From: Corynebacterium epidermidicanis | GTDB taxonomy: Bacteria; Actinomycetota; Actinomycetes; Mycobacteriales; Mycobacteriaceae | DNA length: 64,000 nt | Direction of reading: 5' to 3' | Assembly (NCBI RefSeq): GCF_001021025.1 | Contig: NZ_CP011541.1 | Coordinates: 744,001-808,000 of the forward strand | Shown: positions 19,033-26,698 of the stretch, piece after piece | How positions within the stretch are numbered: the stretch's first letter is position 1 | Layout of the letters: every line of letters starts with the position of its first letter | Made by a program: the position numbers and the translations under genes | The notes under the pieces: generated by a model | The model's database searches: none | The model's input: only the letters and a program-made list of their open reading frames with translations | Told to the model about the DNA's origin: nothing

Positions 19033-19377
19033 ATGAGCAATGCTAATCAAGTTCAGCTCACGCGCCGGGAACCCACCGCCGCAGAGTTTAGGGAAATGCA
19101 ACAGAGTGCACAGTTCCAGGAACTGCGCTCAAAGTTCCGTTCCTTTACTTTCCCTATGTCCGTGCTCTTCTTCGTCTGGTTTATCGGCTACGTTCTCGTA
19201 GCTACTTACATGCCAGACTTCATGGCTACCAAAGTGTTCGGCAATGTGAATGTCGGCATCGTTTTGGGCCTGCTCCAGTTTGTGACGACCTTCCTGATCA
19301 CCTGGATTTATATCAAGTTTGCCAATAAGAACATCGAGCCTCGTGCGGCTGCGATCCGTGAAGCAATGGAAGGCTAG
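19033..19377 (+). CDS. mctB: DUF485 membrane protein MctB
   Basis: 114 aa with two transmembrane segments (SFTFPMSVLFFVWFIGYVLV and VGIVLGLLQFVTTFLITWIY) and the DUF485 pattern. It is the small partner encoded upstream of the MctC/ActP-type monocarboxylate symporter. In E. coli the equivalent pair is yjcH-actP. The N-terminal about 35 residues are cytoplasmic and polar. MctC follows after 9 bases, so the two are cotranscribed. The exact role of DUF485 proteins is not settled; they are thought to accompany the transporter. Confidence 0.88.
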   Translation: MSNANQVQLTRREPTAAEFREMQQSAQFQELRSKFRSFTFPMSVLFFVWFIGYVLVATYMPDFMATKVFGNVNVGIVLGLLQFVTTFLITWIYIKFANKNIEPRAAAIREAMEG

Positions 19378-19386
19378 GTTCTTTTA

Positions 19387-21000
19387 GTGAATACTCAACT
19401 TCTCGCTGCGGGTTCCAACACCGGTAACCCAATTCTGAACATCACCGTCTTCATTATCTTCATCGTCGTCACCATGGGCATCGTGATGCGCGTCGGTAAG
19501 AAGACCTCTGAAGCCTCCGACTTCTACACCGGTGGCGCATCCTTTACCGGCACCCAGAATGGTCTGGCTATCGCGGGTGACTACCTATCGGCAGCATCCT
19601 TCCTCGGTATTGTCGGCGCTATCGCACTGACTGGTTACGACGGATTCCTCTACTCCATCGGCTTCTTCGTAGCTTGGCTCGTTGCTTTGCTGCTGGTTGC
19701 GGAACCGCTGCGCAACGTCGGTAAGTTCACCATGGCTGACGTGCTTTCCTTCCGCCTGAAGCAAAAGCCAGTCCGCATGGCAGCTGCCATGGGAACCCTG
19801 TTTGTGTCGCTGTTCTACCTGATCGCGCAGATGGCTGGCGCCGGCTCCCTCGTGGCCGTGCTGCTTGATCTGCATGGCAAGACTGAGCAGGCTATCGTCG
19901 TCGTGATCGTGGGTATCATCATGATCGCCTACGTCTTGATTGGTGGCATGAAGGGCACCACCTATGTGCAGATGATTAAGGCCGTGCTGCTCGTCGGCAC
20001 CGTGGTTATCATGACTGCGCTCGTGTTCTTTGCCGTCAAGGGTGGCCTGAGTGAGCTCTTTACCAAGGCAGTTGCTGCACACAACGGAAACGAAGCTTTG
20101 CTCAAGCCGGGCATGAAGTACGGCAAGACTGAGATCTCCAAGCTGGACTTCGTCTCCCTTGGCCTCGCGCTGGTGCTTGGTACGGCTGGTCTGCCACACG
20201 TGCTCATGCGTTTCTACACGGTTCCTACCGCAAAGGAAGCTCGCAAGTCCGTGACCTGGGCAATCGTCCTGATTGGTGCTTTCTACCTGATGACCCTGGT
20301 CCTGGGCTACGGCGCAGCTGCCCTCGTTGGACCAGACGCGATCAAGAAGGCTCCTGGTGGCGCCAACGCAGCCGCTCCGCTGCTCGCACTCGAGCTCGGT
20401 GGTTCCTTCTTCATGGCGATCATCTCTGCTATCGCCTTCGCGACAGTGCTCGCCGTGGTTGCTGGCCTGGCAATTACTGCCTCGGCTTCCATCGCTCACG
20501 ACGTGTACCACTCCATCATTCGCGATGGTAAGTCCACCGAAGAAGAGCAGGTCCGTGTCTCCCGCATCACCGTGGTTGTCATCGGTATCGTCGCGATTGT
20601 GCTGGGTATCCTGGCCATGAGCCAGAACGTGGCCTTCCTGGTGGCACTGGCATTCGCAATCGCCGCATCTGCCAACCTGCCAACCATCCTGTACTCCCTG
20701 TACTGGAAGAAGTTCAACACCACCGGCGCGCTGTGGGCAATCTACTCCGGTCTGATTTCCGCTCTCGTGCTGATCGTGTTCTCCCCAGCAGTGTCCGGCT
20801 CCGCGACTGCGATGTTCCCGAACGTGGACTTCGCTTGGTTCCCGCTGGCTAACCCAGGCCTGGTTTCCATTCCGCTTGGCTTCTTGGGCGGTATCGTCGG
20901 TACGCTCGTCGGCAAGCCAGACAACCTCGATGACCTCCAGTCCGAGATGGAAGTTCGCTCCCTGACCGGTGTTGGTGTCGAGGCACCAGTTGATCACTAA
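19387..21000 (+). CDS. mctC: cation/acetate (monocarboxylate) symporter MctC
   Basis: 537 aa, sodium/solute symporter family with about 13 transmembrane helices. GLAIAGDYLSAASFLGIVGAIAL near residue 60 and FTMADVLSFRLKQKPVRMAAAMGT near residue 115 match ActP-type acetate permeases. MctC of C. glutamicum carries acetate, propionate and pyruvate. The GTG at 19387 follows mctB by 9 bases with AAGG upstream. The acidic/polar C-tail starts after NLDDLQSEMEVRS. A strong terminator follows. The carbon-regulator-like sites upstream of mctB would control both genes. Confidence 0.93.
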   Translation: MNTQLLAAGSNTGNPILNITVFIIFIVVTMGIVMRVGKKTSEASDFYTGGASFTGTQNGLAIAGDYLSAASFLGIVGAIALTGYDGFLYSIGFFVAWLVALLLVAEPLRNVGKFTMADVLSFRLKQKPVRMAAAMGTLFVSLFYLIAQMAGAGSLVAVLLDLHGKTEQAIVVVIVGIIMIAYVLIGGMKGTTYVQMIKAVLLVGTVVIMTALVFFAVKGGLSELFTKAVAAHNGNEALLKPGMKYGKTEISKLDFVSLGLALVLGTAGLPHVLMRFYTVPTAKEARKSVTWAIVLIGAFYLMTLVLGYGAAALVGPDAIKKAPGGANAAAPLLALELGGSFFMAIISAIAFATVLAVVAGLAITASASIAHDVYHSIIRDGKSTEEEQVRVSRITVVVIGIVAIVLGILAMSQNVAFLVALAFAIAASANLPTILYSLYWKKFNTTGALWAIYSGLISALVLIVFSPAVSGSATAMFPNVDFAWFPLANPGLVSIPLGFLGGIVGTLVGKPDNLDDLQSEMEVRSLTGVGVEAPVDH

Positions 21001-21021
21001 GCTGTTCAGTTAGGTTCAACG

Positions 21022-21055
21022 AAACCCCAAACGACCGTTGGTTGTTTGGGGTTTT
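21022..21055 (+). terminator. rho-independent terminator after mctC
   Basis: AAACCCCAAAC (21022-21032) and GTTTGGGGTTT (21044-21054) are perfectly complementary around an 11-base loop. The T-run overlaps the end of the stem, followed by TTCTC. Confidence 0.88.
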
Positions 21056-21077
21056 CTCATGGCAGCGGGTTCGACAT

Positions 21078-21893
21078 ATGATTCTTGCTATGTTTCAAAC
21101 ACAGGTGTCGACGCTGCGGGGAGGACCTTGGCACCTACTCATCCCTGTCGGGTGCATCGGCGTGGTGGTCGCGAACCTCTCCTGGTCGGTGGAGTCACAA
21201 CCTGCGTCGGCACCGGTGTTGCCGGTGGTAAGCGTGCCGACACCCACTGTGGTTGACGACCGCATCGATGTCGCCTACGACAGCTTCATCAACAATCCCA
21301 CCGGCTCCCAACTCTCATTCACCCGGCTTAGCGATGGCCACCACGTCGGCAGCGCCACCGAACGCTATCCGAGACCCGCGTTGAGCCTAATCAAGTTGTA
21401 TATCGCCGACTACGTGCTGGTACACGGCACGGAGGCGGAAAAAGAGCAGGCGCTGGAGATGATCCGGGGGTCGTCTGATGGGTACGCCGAGGAACTCTTT
21501 GCCGCCTACCCAGACTCCATAGAGGCGGTGGCTCGGGACTACGGGCTGTGGTCGACACGTTCGAGCGAGGAAGGCTGGGGATACTCCGTGACCTCGATGT
21601 ACGACGTGGTGAAGTTCGTGCGCGCCAAACTCGAACATGATCCGAAGTCACCCCTGCTCCAGGCCATGAAAGAAGCCCACGATACCGCCGAGGACGGCTA
21701 CGCGCAGAACTTCGGCACGGCCGTACTCCCCGGGGTGGTGGGCACGAAATGGGGTTGGTCGAACGATTATGTGGTGCACTCGTCGGTAAGCTTTGGCGAC
21801 GACTACGTGGTAGCCGCCGCCGTGCTGGGCTCCGCCGAGGATCTCACCTCGCTGGTCGAGCGACGAGTGCGCCCGCTGCTAGCTGGACAATAG
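21078..21893 (+). CDS. secreted/anchored serine hydrolase-like protein (SxxK fold)
   Basis: 271 aa. The N-terminal hydrophobic segment (WHLLIPVGCIGVVVANLSW) is a signal peptide or anchor, followed by a Pro/Val-rich linker. The folded part resembles corynebacterial secreted proteins of the beta-lactamase/PBP type: SLIKLYIADYVLV supplies an SxxK, SVTSMYDVVKF sits where an S-x-N/Y element is expected, and GTKWGWSND is where KTG would be. Activity as beta-lactamase or peptidase is unproven, and SxxK is the only firm motif. Start 21078 (or 21090) is preferred because the upstream extension overlaps the mctC terminator. It overlaps the 3' end of the convergent DUF1906 gene by 15 bases. Confidence 0.6.
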   Translation: MILAMFQTQVSTLRGGPWHLLIPVGCIGVVVANLSWSVESQPASAPVLPVVSVPTPTVVDDRIDVAYDSFINNPTGSQLSFTRLSDGHHVGSATERYPRPALSLIKLYIADYVLVHGTEAEKEQALEMIRGSSDGYAEELFAAYPDSIEAVARDYGLWSTRSSEEGWGYSVTSMYDVVKFVRAKLEHDPKSPLLQAMKEAHDTAEDGYAQNFGTAVLPGVVGTKWGWSNDYVVHSSVSFGDDYVVAAAVLGSAEDLTSLVERRVRPLLAGQ

Positions 21894-22826
21894 TGGCTTG
21901 ACCTTGTTGATCAGGTTTAGGGCGTCGTTGATCTGCTGCTGGTTCGGTAGCGGCACGTTGCGCACCTGAGGCGGCAACATGCTGGAAAGCTGCTGAGCGC
22001 CAGGGATCGCTGGGATCTGAGCCTGCGAAGGGGTAGGCCCCTGGCCAGGCTGCCACTGGCCCCAGTCCTGGGCGTAGACGTTATTGATGTCGACGTCGAT
22101 GCCCTCGATATTTTCTTGCCACTTCGCCTTTTGATGGATCGTGGTGCGCGGGTGAATGCGGCCGTTGGAACCCCAATCGTGCATCCAAAAGAACTCACCG
22201 AGCCCATCCTGGGTGGCCCACTCGATGGTGTTGTAATTGCCATAGACGCCCAACTTGAGCTCGGCGGCGTGCAGCTGCTGCTGGAAAGCCTGCAGATAAG
22301 GGCGGATCTGCTGATCGTACTGGGAGCGAGAAGGGTTGTCATCGATAGCGACGTAAATTGGGCGTCCCTTCGGGCCACCAGCGGCCGCGTGAATCGCAAT
22401 TGCCTGAGGAGCATGAATGGCAGCACCGGCGGCACCCTGCAGCCAGTCAGCGGTCTCGGCCCGGCCGAACTGATACACCGAGGCGGTGGCCAGCCCGTGG
22501 TTAGCAAAATCTTGCGTCTCGCCGAGGCGAACTGGCTTGCCGGCCATCCAGTTTGCGCCCGGACGCTTCTCAGAGACGTAGCGCACCGCGCCCAGGTGAC
22601 CGCGGGCCTTCACAGCCTGGGCGGAAGGGACACCAGCCGAGTAATCAATGACAGTGCCGATCGGGGCAGGCAGGGCGTTGGCGCGCGGGGTAACGCTGCC
22701 AGCTGCAATGACGGCGGTGCCGGCGAAAGCGGCTTTGAAGAAAGTACGGCGGGAGAGGTGCTTGGGTGCGTGCGTTTGGGTTTGGTTTTGGGGGTGGGTT
22801 TGGTTTTGGGTTTTAGGGTGCGCCAT
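21879..22826 (-). CDS. Tat-exported DUF1906 (Rv2525c-like) glycoside-hydrolase-fold protein
   Basis: 315 aa. A twin-arginine signal SRRTFFKAAF sits at residues 25-34, followed by a hydrophobic stretch and ANALPAP cleavage region. The DUF1906 domain spans about residues 55-260: GTVIDYSAG, AVRYVSEKRPGANWMAGKPV, IYVAIDDNPS, LGVYGNYNTIEW and FFWMHDWGSNG. M. tuberculosis Rv2525c is a Tat substrate of this family tied to the cell envelope. The C-tail is Gln/Pro-rich (QWQPGQGPTPSQAQIPAIPG). Before the RR motif there is an unusual N-terminal 20-residue Q/N/T/H stretch. AGGAG lies just upstream of the ATG, which supports this start. Confidence 0.82.
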   Translation of the reverse strand: MAHPKTQNQTHPQNQTQTHAPKHLSRRTFFKAAFAGTAVIAAGSVTPRANALPAPIGTVIDYSAGVPSAQAVKARGHLGAVRYVSEKRPGANWMAGKPVRLGETQDFANHGLATASVYQFGRAETADWLQGAAGAAIHAPQAIAIHAAAGGPKGRPIYVAIDDNPSRSQYDQQIRPYLQAFQQQLHAAELKLGVYGNYNTIEWATQDGLGEFFWMHDWGSNGRIHPRTTIHQKAKWQENIEGIDVDINNVYAQDWGQWQPGQGPTPSQAQIPAIPGAQQLSSMLPPQVRNVPLPNQQQINDALNLINKVKPLLSS

Positions 22827-23467
22827 GATGCTCCTGGTGCTTAAGTTTTGCGAGTGACTACTGGGGTAACAGTAGGAACTCTAGCAACAAGGAGAGTGGG
22901 TGGCTAGTGGGAGTTGAGGTTGTGAAGATGTAGCTGACGCGTGGTGGTAGCAGATCTTTATTGGCTTGCTTTGCGATCGTGTTTTTCGAGAGCTCGGAGT
23001 TGCTTGCGGCCGTGTTTGTGGTGTTCAGATTCGGCGGTGGTGTCATCGAGGGTGCGTGAAAGTGCAGGAATCGGTGGGTGTTGGGTGGTTTTGTGCAGTT
23101 TGGTGCACCGTGGATGACAGTGTGGGGCGGTGGTGTCATCGAGGGGGCGTGAAAGTGCTGGAATTGGTGGGTTTTGGGTGGTTTTGTGCAGTTTGGTGCA
23201 CCGTGGATGACAGTGTGGGGCGGTGGTGTCATCGAGGGTGCGTGAAAGTGCTGGAATTGGTGGGTTTTGGGTGGTTTTGTGCAGTTTGGCGCACCGTGGA
23301 TGACAGCATCACAGGATGGCCAGATGCCGGGGCACGCGGCGGCAGACATACGAGAGGGGCCAGGACGAAAGCATCTGACACGATCGTGCGCTTCCAGTAG
23401 GTCGACTTAGATGCCAAGAATTGCTTCAAAAAATCATGAAGGACTGCGGAACCCATAAAACAAAAAG
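22827..23467. other. non-coding region holding 93-bp tandem repeats
   Basis: Two long frames (22858-23349 minus, 22966-23400 plus) are open only because the 93-bp repeat unit is a multiple of three. Both lack Shine-Dalgarno sequences and family resemblance, so I treat the region as non-coding. The first about 200 bases show nothing I can name. Confidence 0.55.
23033..23306. repeat. 93-bp tandem repeat, three copies
   Basis: Copies begin at 23033, 23126 and 23219, exactly 93 bp apart, and the third stops 5 bases short. They differ at only a few positions. Within each copy, GTCATCGAGGGTGC near the left end is inversely related (10 of 14) to GCACCGTGGATGAC near the right end, and GTGCA-N5-GTGCAC lies between them. 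Each unit could therefore fold into a hairpin. The third copy reads GGCGCACC in place of GGTGCACC. Confidence 0.88.
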
Positions 23468-23540
23468 TGCCCCCGAGAGGAATCGAACCTCCGACACCGG
23501 CTTTAGGAGAGCCGTGCTCTATCCACTGAGCTACGAGGGC
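23468..23540 (-). tRNA. tRNA-Arg (anticodon CCU)
   Basis: 73 nt including discriminator A. On the minus strand: acceptor GCCCTCG pairing with CGGGGGC, D-arm GCTCAGTGGATAGAGC, anticodon arm GGCTCTCCTAAAGCC with CCU in the loop, and T-arm GGAGGTTCGATTCCTC. CCA is not encoded. It reads AGG codons. It is a lone tRNA. Confidence 0.95.
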
Positions 23541-23684
23541 AACAGGCACGCGCCGGCTGGCCAGCAAACAAAGTTCAACGCCAGCGGCAGCCAAAGCATG
23601 TGCACTCGGGAAATTTTAGCGCACCGTCGATTTTGAGTACTAACCGGCCGTCACCAAGCGCATGCGAAGCTGAGGACATTACGC

Positions 23685-23695
23685 CGTCGACAAGC
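23685..23695 (-). repeat. copy of the dispersed 11-mer GCTTRTCGACG
   Basis: Intergenic copy (CGTCGACAAGC on the plus strand) upstream of the 90-aa gene. An oppositely oriented copy lies at 24125 just downstream of that gene, so the pair brackets it. Confidence 0.7.
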
Positions 23696-23845
23696 TTGGC
23701 TTGGCCGGTGGGGGCACACTTTGGGGGTTATTTACTGTGTAATGTCCTGGGAAATGTGGGGAAGTGCGGGCGCGGATGAGAAAAGCGCCATAATCTAGAT
23801 GGTGCGGAAACTTTAACCGAATCTTTGAAGAGCAGGTGTTTTTTT

Positions 23846-24118
23846 ATGTCAGATCTGAAGCCAACTTTTACCGATGTTACGCGTCGTGACATTCTGGCCC
23901 GCATCGTCACCAAGAATGACGTGCCAGTGTTGTCTGTGGAAGAAGTGAAGGAAGATGGCACCACTGAGCGCCTCATGCTGCTCAACAAGTATGACGCAAA
24001 GCAGCTGTCCGCCATGTGCGAGCTTTATCTGCAGCAGATCTTCTCCGTGCAATTCAACGAGTCCCACACGGGTCTCTCGCCAGCGGAGATGGCAGAAATC
24101 TTTAGCGAAGAAGACTAA
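23846..24118 (+). CDS. conserved hypothetical protein, 90 aa
   Basis: Small acidic cytoplasmic protein (MSDLKPTFTDVTRRDILARIV, ending MAEIFSEED). I do not recognise a family. It appears alpha/beta: a strand-rich part (VPVLSVEEVKEDGTTERLMLLN) and then a helix (AKQLSAMCELYLQQIFSVQF). The ATG at 23846 follows AGCAGGTG and a T7 run. A TTG seven codons upstream is less likely. A CATAAT -10-like hexamer lies at 23789-23794. It is bracketed by two opposed copies of the 11-mer GCTTRTCGACG. cobF begins 76 bases downstream on the same strand. Confidence 0.7.
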   Translation: MSDLKPTFTDVTRRDILARIVTKNDVPVLSVEEVKEDGTTERLMLLNKYDAKQLSAMCELYLQQIFSVQFNESHTGLSPAEMAEIFSEED

Positions 24119-24124
24119 GCCACC

Positions 24125-24135
24125 GCTTATCGACG
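24125..24135 (+). repeat. copy of the dispersed 11-mer GCTTRTCGACG
   Basis: Intergenic copy (GCTTATCGACG) 7 bases after the stop of the 90-aa gene, inverted relative to the copy at 23685. Confidence 0.7.
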
Positions 24136-24194
24136 CCCCTTTCCCCGTACCACCCTCAACGGCGGAACCGGGGCGTTTTCTACACTTGAAAGCT

Positions 24195-24908
24195 ATGCAG
24201 ATAAACGTCATCGGGATCGGTGCGGGAAACCCGCAGCACCTCACCCTGGAAGCGATCGCCGCGCTGCAGGAAAGTGACGCGGTGGTGGCGCTCGACAAGG
24301 GGGAGAACAAAGCTGATCTTTTGGGTGCGCGGCAGTACATCATCGCCACTCATGCACCGGGAATCCCTTTGATCACCGTGTCGGACCCGCCACGCGACCG
24401 TGATCCCGCTGACTACCGCGCTGAGGTGCGCCGTTGGCACCAGGCCCGCGCCCAACTACTACTCGAAGCTTTGCCAGATGTGGAGCAGGTGGCGTTCCTG
24501 GTGTGGGGCGATCCGGCGCTCTATGACTCCACGCTGCGCATTATCGAGCGCATGCGGGGGCTCGGCCTGGACTGTAGTGTGCGGGTGATTCCCGGGATCA
24601 CCGCAGTTCACGCGCTTACCGCGGCTCACGGGATTCTACTCAACCGCATCGGGGAGGACATCCGCATCACCACCGGGCGGGCGCTGCTCGATGGCCCGAC
24701 CACGAACGCTGTTGTCATGCTGGATGGTGGGGCTGCGTGGCTTGACGTGCCTGATGCCCAGATCTGGTGGGGTGCCTACCTCGGGACCGAACTTCAAGTG
24801 CTGCGCAGCGGAACTGTCGCTGAGATCGGGGCGGGGCTTGCCGAAGAAAAAGCCGCGCTGCGTGAGCAGCACGGCTGGATCATGGATATCTATCTTTTGC
24901 GGCGCTAA
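24195..24908 (+). CDS. cobF: precorrin-6A synthase (deacetylating)
   Basis: 237 aa, tetrapyrrole methylase family. CobF methylates C-1 of precorrin-5 with loss of acetate in aerobic cobalamin synthesis. It begins MQINVIGIGAGNPQHLTLEAI, followed by LDKGENKADLL and AFLVWGDPALYDSTLRIIERM, the family's SAM-binding loop. VIPGITAVHALTAAHGILLNRIGEDIRITTGR is CobF-specific. No other cob gene lies in this window, so the gene is an orphan here. It converges on the mycoredoxin gene with a 5-bp gap. The ATG at 24195 has a weak GAAAG upstream. Confidence 0.9.
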   Translation: MQINVIGIGAGNPQHLTLEAIAALQESDAVVALDKGENKADLLGARQYIIATHAPGIPLITVSDPPRDRDPADYRAEVRRWHQARAQLLLEALPDVEQVAFLVWGDPALYDSTLRIIERMRGLGLDCSVRVIPGITAVHALTAAHGILLNRIGEDIRITTGRALLDGPTTNAVVMLDGGAAWLDVPDAQIWWGAYLGTELQVLRSGTVAEIGAGLAEEKAALREQHGWIMDIYLLRR

Positions 24909-24913
24909 TGGAC

Positions 24914-25162
24914 TTAAGAAGTCAGTTCTTCCAGCTTGCGGCGCACATCAGAAGCTGGCGGATTCGTGGCGTAGGAGCCGTCTGAGTATTTGACCGTTGG
25001 CACTACGCGGTTGCCGTCGTTGACGGACTCCACCCAGGCTGCGGCGTCGAGGTCTTCTTCGACATCAATGCGCTCGTAGGGGGTCTCCGTGCGGTCGAGA
25101 GCTTTGACGAGACGCTGGCAGAAAGGGCACCACTCTGTGGTGTACAAAGTTACGTGATTCAT
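24914..25162 (-). CDS. mrx1: mycoredoxin / glutaredoxin-like protein
   Basis: 82 aa thioredoxin-fold protein. The redox centre is WCPFCQRL near residue 11. The cis-Pro region is RVVPTVKYSDGSYATNPPASDV, as in mycothiol-dependent mycoredoxin-1, which reduces mixed disulfides between proteins and mycothiol. The distance to folA is 3 bases, so it is the last gene of a thyA-folA-mrx1 operon. NrdH is an alternative, but there is no ribonucleotide reductase nearby and the sequence is nearer to Mrx1. Confidence 0.8.
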   Translation of the reverse strand: MNHVTLYTTEWCPFCQRLVKALDRTETPYERIDVEEDLDAAAWVESVNDGNRVVPTVKYSDGSYATNPPASDVRRKLEELTS

Positions 25163-25165
25163 TGT

Positions 25166-25681
25166 TCACTTCCGTTCGTAGGTGATGAACTTATAGCGTA
25201 GCGGAGTCGTTCGGTCCGTTCCGACAGTGAGGTGACCGGCCTGCGACGTCAGCCAGCCGGAGTCGGTGGTGGGGCGAAAGTCGTCGAGGGGTGGGGCGGA
25301 CACGGCGTGGGGAATGGTGGCCAGGTGGGCGTCGATAAGCGTGCAGATGACCGTGCTGACCTGGGAGAGTGTCGCCTCGTAGACTTGCCCTCCGCCCATG
25401 ATCCAGGCGTCGATGTCGGGAAGTTCCCGGACCACGGTTGCGCCGGTGGACCACTCGCCGGGCTCCCGGCTGGATAGTACGTAATTGGCGCGACCAGGCA
25501 GGGGCCGGAAACGTTCGGGAATGGACTCCCAGGTGGCGCGCCCCATGACAACCGCGCTTCCGGTGGTGTGCTCGCGAAAATGGGCGAGGTCCTCGGGAAG
25601 GTGCCAGGGCATGTCTTTGCCGTCGCCGATGATGCCGTCCAAAGACTGTGCCCAGATGGCCTTATAGGTCGGCTCGGGCAT
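25166..25681 (-). CDS. folA: dihydrofolate reductase
   Basis: 171 aa. NADPH-dependent reduction of dihydrofolate. Family pattern: KAIWAQSLDGIIGDGKDMPWHLPEDLAHFR near the N-terminus with the substrate-binding acidic residue, VVMGRATWESIPERFRPLPGR, and AWIMGGGQVYEATL for NADPH. The ATG abuts the thyA stop. The pairing makes sense because thymidylate synthase produces the dihydrofolate that FolA recycles. One copy of the 11-mer GCTTRTCGACG lies within the gene (25330). Confidence 0.95.
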   Translation of the reverse strand: MPEPTYKAIWAQSLDGIIGDGKDMPWHLPEDLAHFREHTTGSAVVMGRATWESIPERFRPLPGRANYVLSSREPGEWSTGATVVRELPDIDAWIMGGGQVYEATLSQVSTVICTLIDAHLATIPHAVSAPPLDDFRPTTDSGWLTSQAGHLTVGTDRTTPLRYKFITYERK

Positions 25682-26497
25682 TTAGACAGCGACCTCGGCC
25701 TTGATCGTCGGGTGCGGGTCGTAGCCGACGAGCTGGCAGTCCTCAAACGTGTAACTAAAGAGATCCTTCGCCTTGTTGAGCTTGAGCTGAGGATATGGCT
25801 TTGCGGTGCGGCTAAGTTGTTCCCGGACCTGCTCCACATGGTTGTCGTAGATGTGGCAATCGCCGCCGGTCCAAATAAACTCGCCGACCTCCAGGCCCGC
25901 CTGCTGGGCAAACATGTGCGTGAGCAGGGAATAGGAGGCGATGTTGAATGGCACGCCCAGGAACATGTCGGCACTGCGCTGGTAGAGCTGGCAGGAGAGC
26001 TTGCCGTCGGCAACGTAGAACTGGAACAGCAGGTGGCACGGTGGCAACGCCATGTTGTGCAGCTCAGCAACGTTCCAGGCGGACACAATATTGCGACGCG
26101 AATCCGGGTTGGTCTTAAGCAAGTCCAGTGCTTGGCTGATCTGGTCAATATGCTGACCATCCGGGGTCGGCCAGGAACGCCACTGCACACCGTAGACCGG
26201 GCCGAGCTCGCCGTCTTCGCGAGCCCACTCGTCCCAGATGTGAATGTTGTTCTCCTGCAGCCACTGCACATTCGACGAGCCCTGCAAGAACCAGAGCAAC
26301 TCGCCGACAACACCCTTCCAATAGACCTTCTTCGTGGTAATCAGTGGAAACTGTTTATCCAGGTCGAACCGGATCTGCTGCGCGAACAGGCTGGTAGTGC
26401 CGGTACCGGTGCGGTCCGACTTCTTGGACCCATCTTCGAGGATGCGGGCCAGGAGGTCTTCATAAGGCGTGGCTGGGGTAGCTGGCGTGGCGATCAT
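25682..26497 (-). CDS. thyA: thymidylate synthase
   Basis: 271 aa. dUMP to dTMP using methylene-tetrahydrofolate. It begins with [28 protein letters not shown], whose Arg binds phosphate. The catalytic Cys is in [14 protein letters not shown], followed by [29 protein letters not shown] and the C-terminal PTIKAEVAV. The length is normal. It is first in the thyA-folA-mrx1 operon and is immediately followed by folA. Confidence 0.97.
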   Translation of the reverse strand: MIATPATPATPYEDLLARILEDGSKKSDRTGTGTTSLFAQQIRFDLDKQFPLITTKKVYWKGVVGELLWFLQGSSNVQWLQENNIHIWDEWAREDGELGPVYGVQWRSWPTPDGQHIDQISQALDLLKTNPDSRRNIVSAWNVAELHNMALPPCHLLFQFYVADGKLSCQLYQRSADMFLGVPFNIASYSLLTHMFAQQAGLEVGEFIWTGGDCHIYDNHVEQVREQLSRTAKPYPQLKLNKAKDLFSYTFEDCQLVGYDPHPTIKAEVAV

Positions 26498-26698
26498 GGT
26501 TGTCTAGCCTATCGCAGTTTTGGCGCGGAAGAAATGCCCTCTCAGTGCGCCCAGTGCGGGCTTCCGCCAGGCATGCTTTTCGACGCTTTGTCTCTGGTTG
26601 TGGGGCAGCTGTTGTGGGGGTAGGAAAAGTGCCGGTTTAGCTGCTATGTTCGAATGAGCGGGGGTGCTATGTCCACGGGTAAATTTTAGGATAGGGGC

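Noticed and set aside
23033..23306. CRISPR array
   Set aside because: Repeats are 93 bp, directly adjacent and without unique spacers; no cas genes nearby.
22858..23400. Overlapping frames encoding 31-residue repeats
   Set aside because: They stay open because the DNA repeat is 93 bp; no Shine-Dalgarno, no signal or domain, and both strands look equally good.
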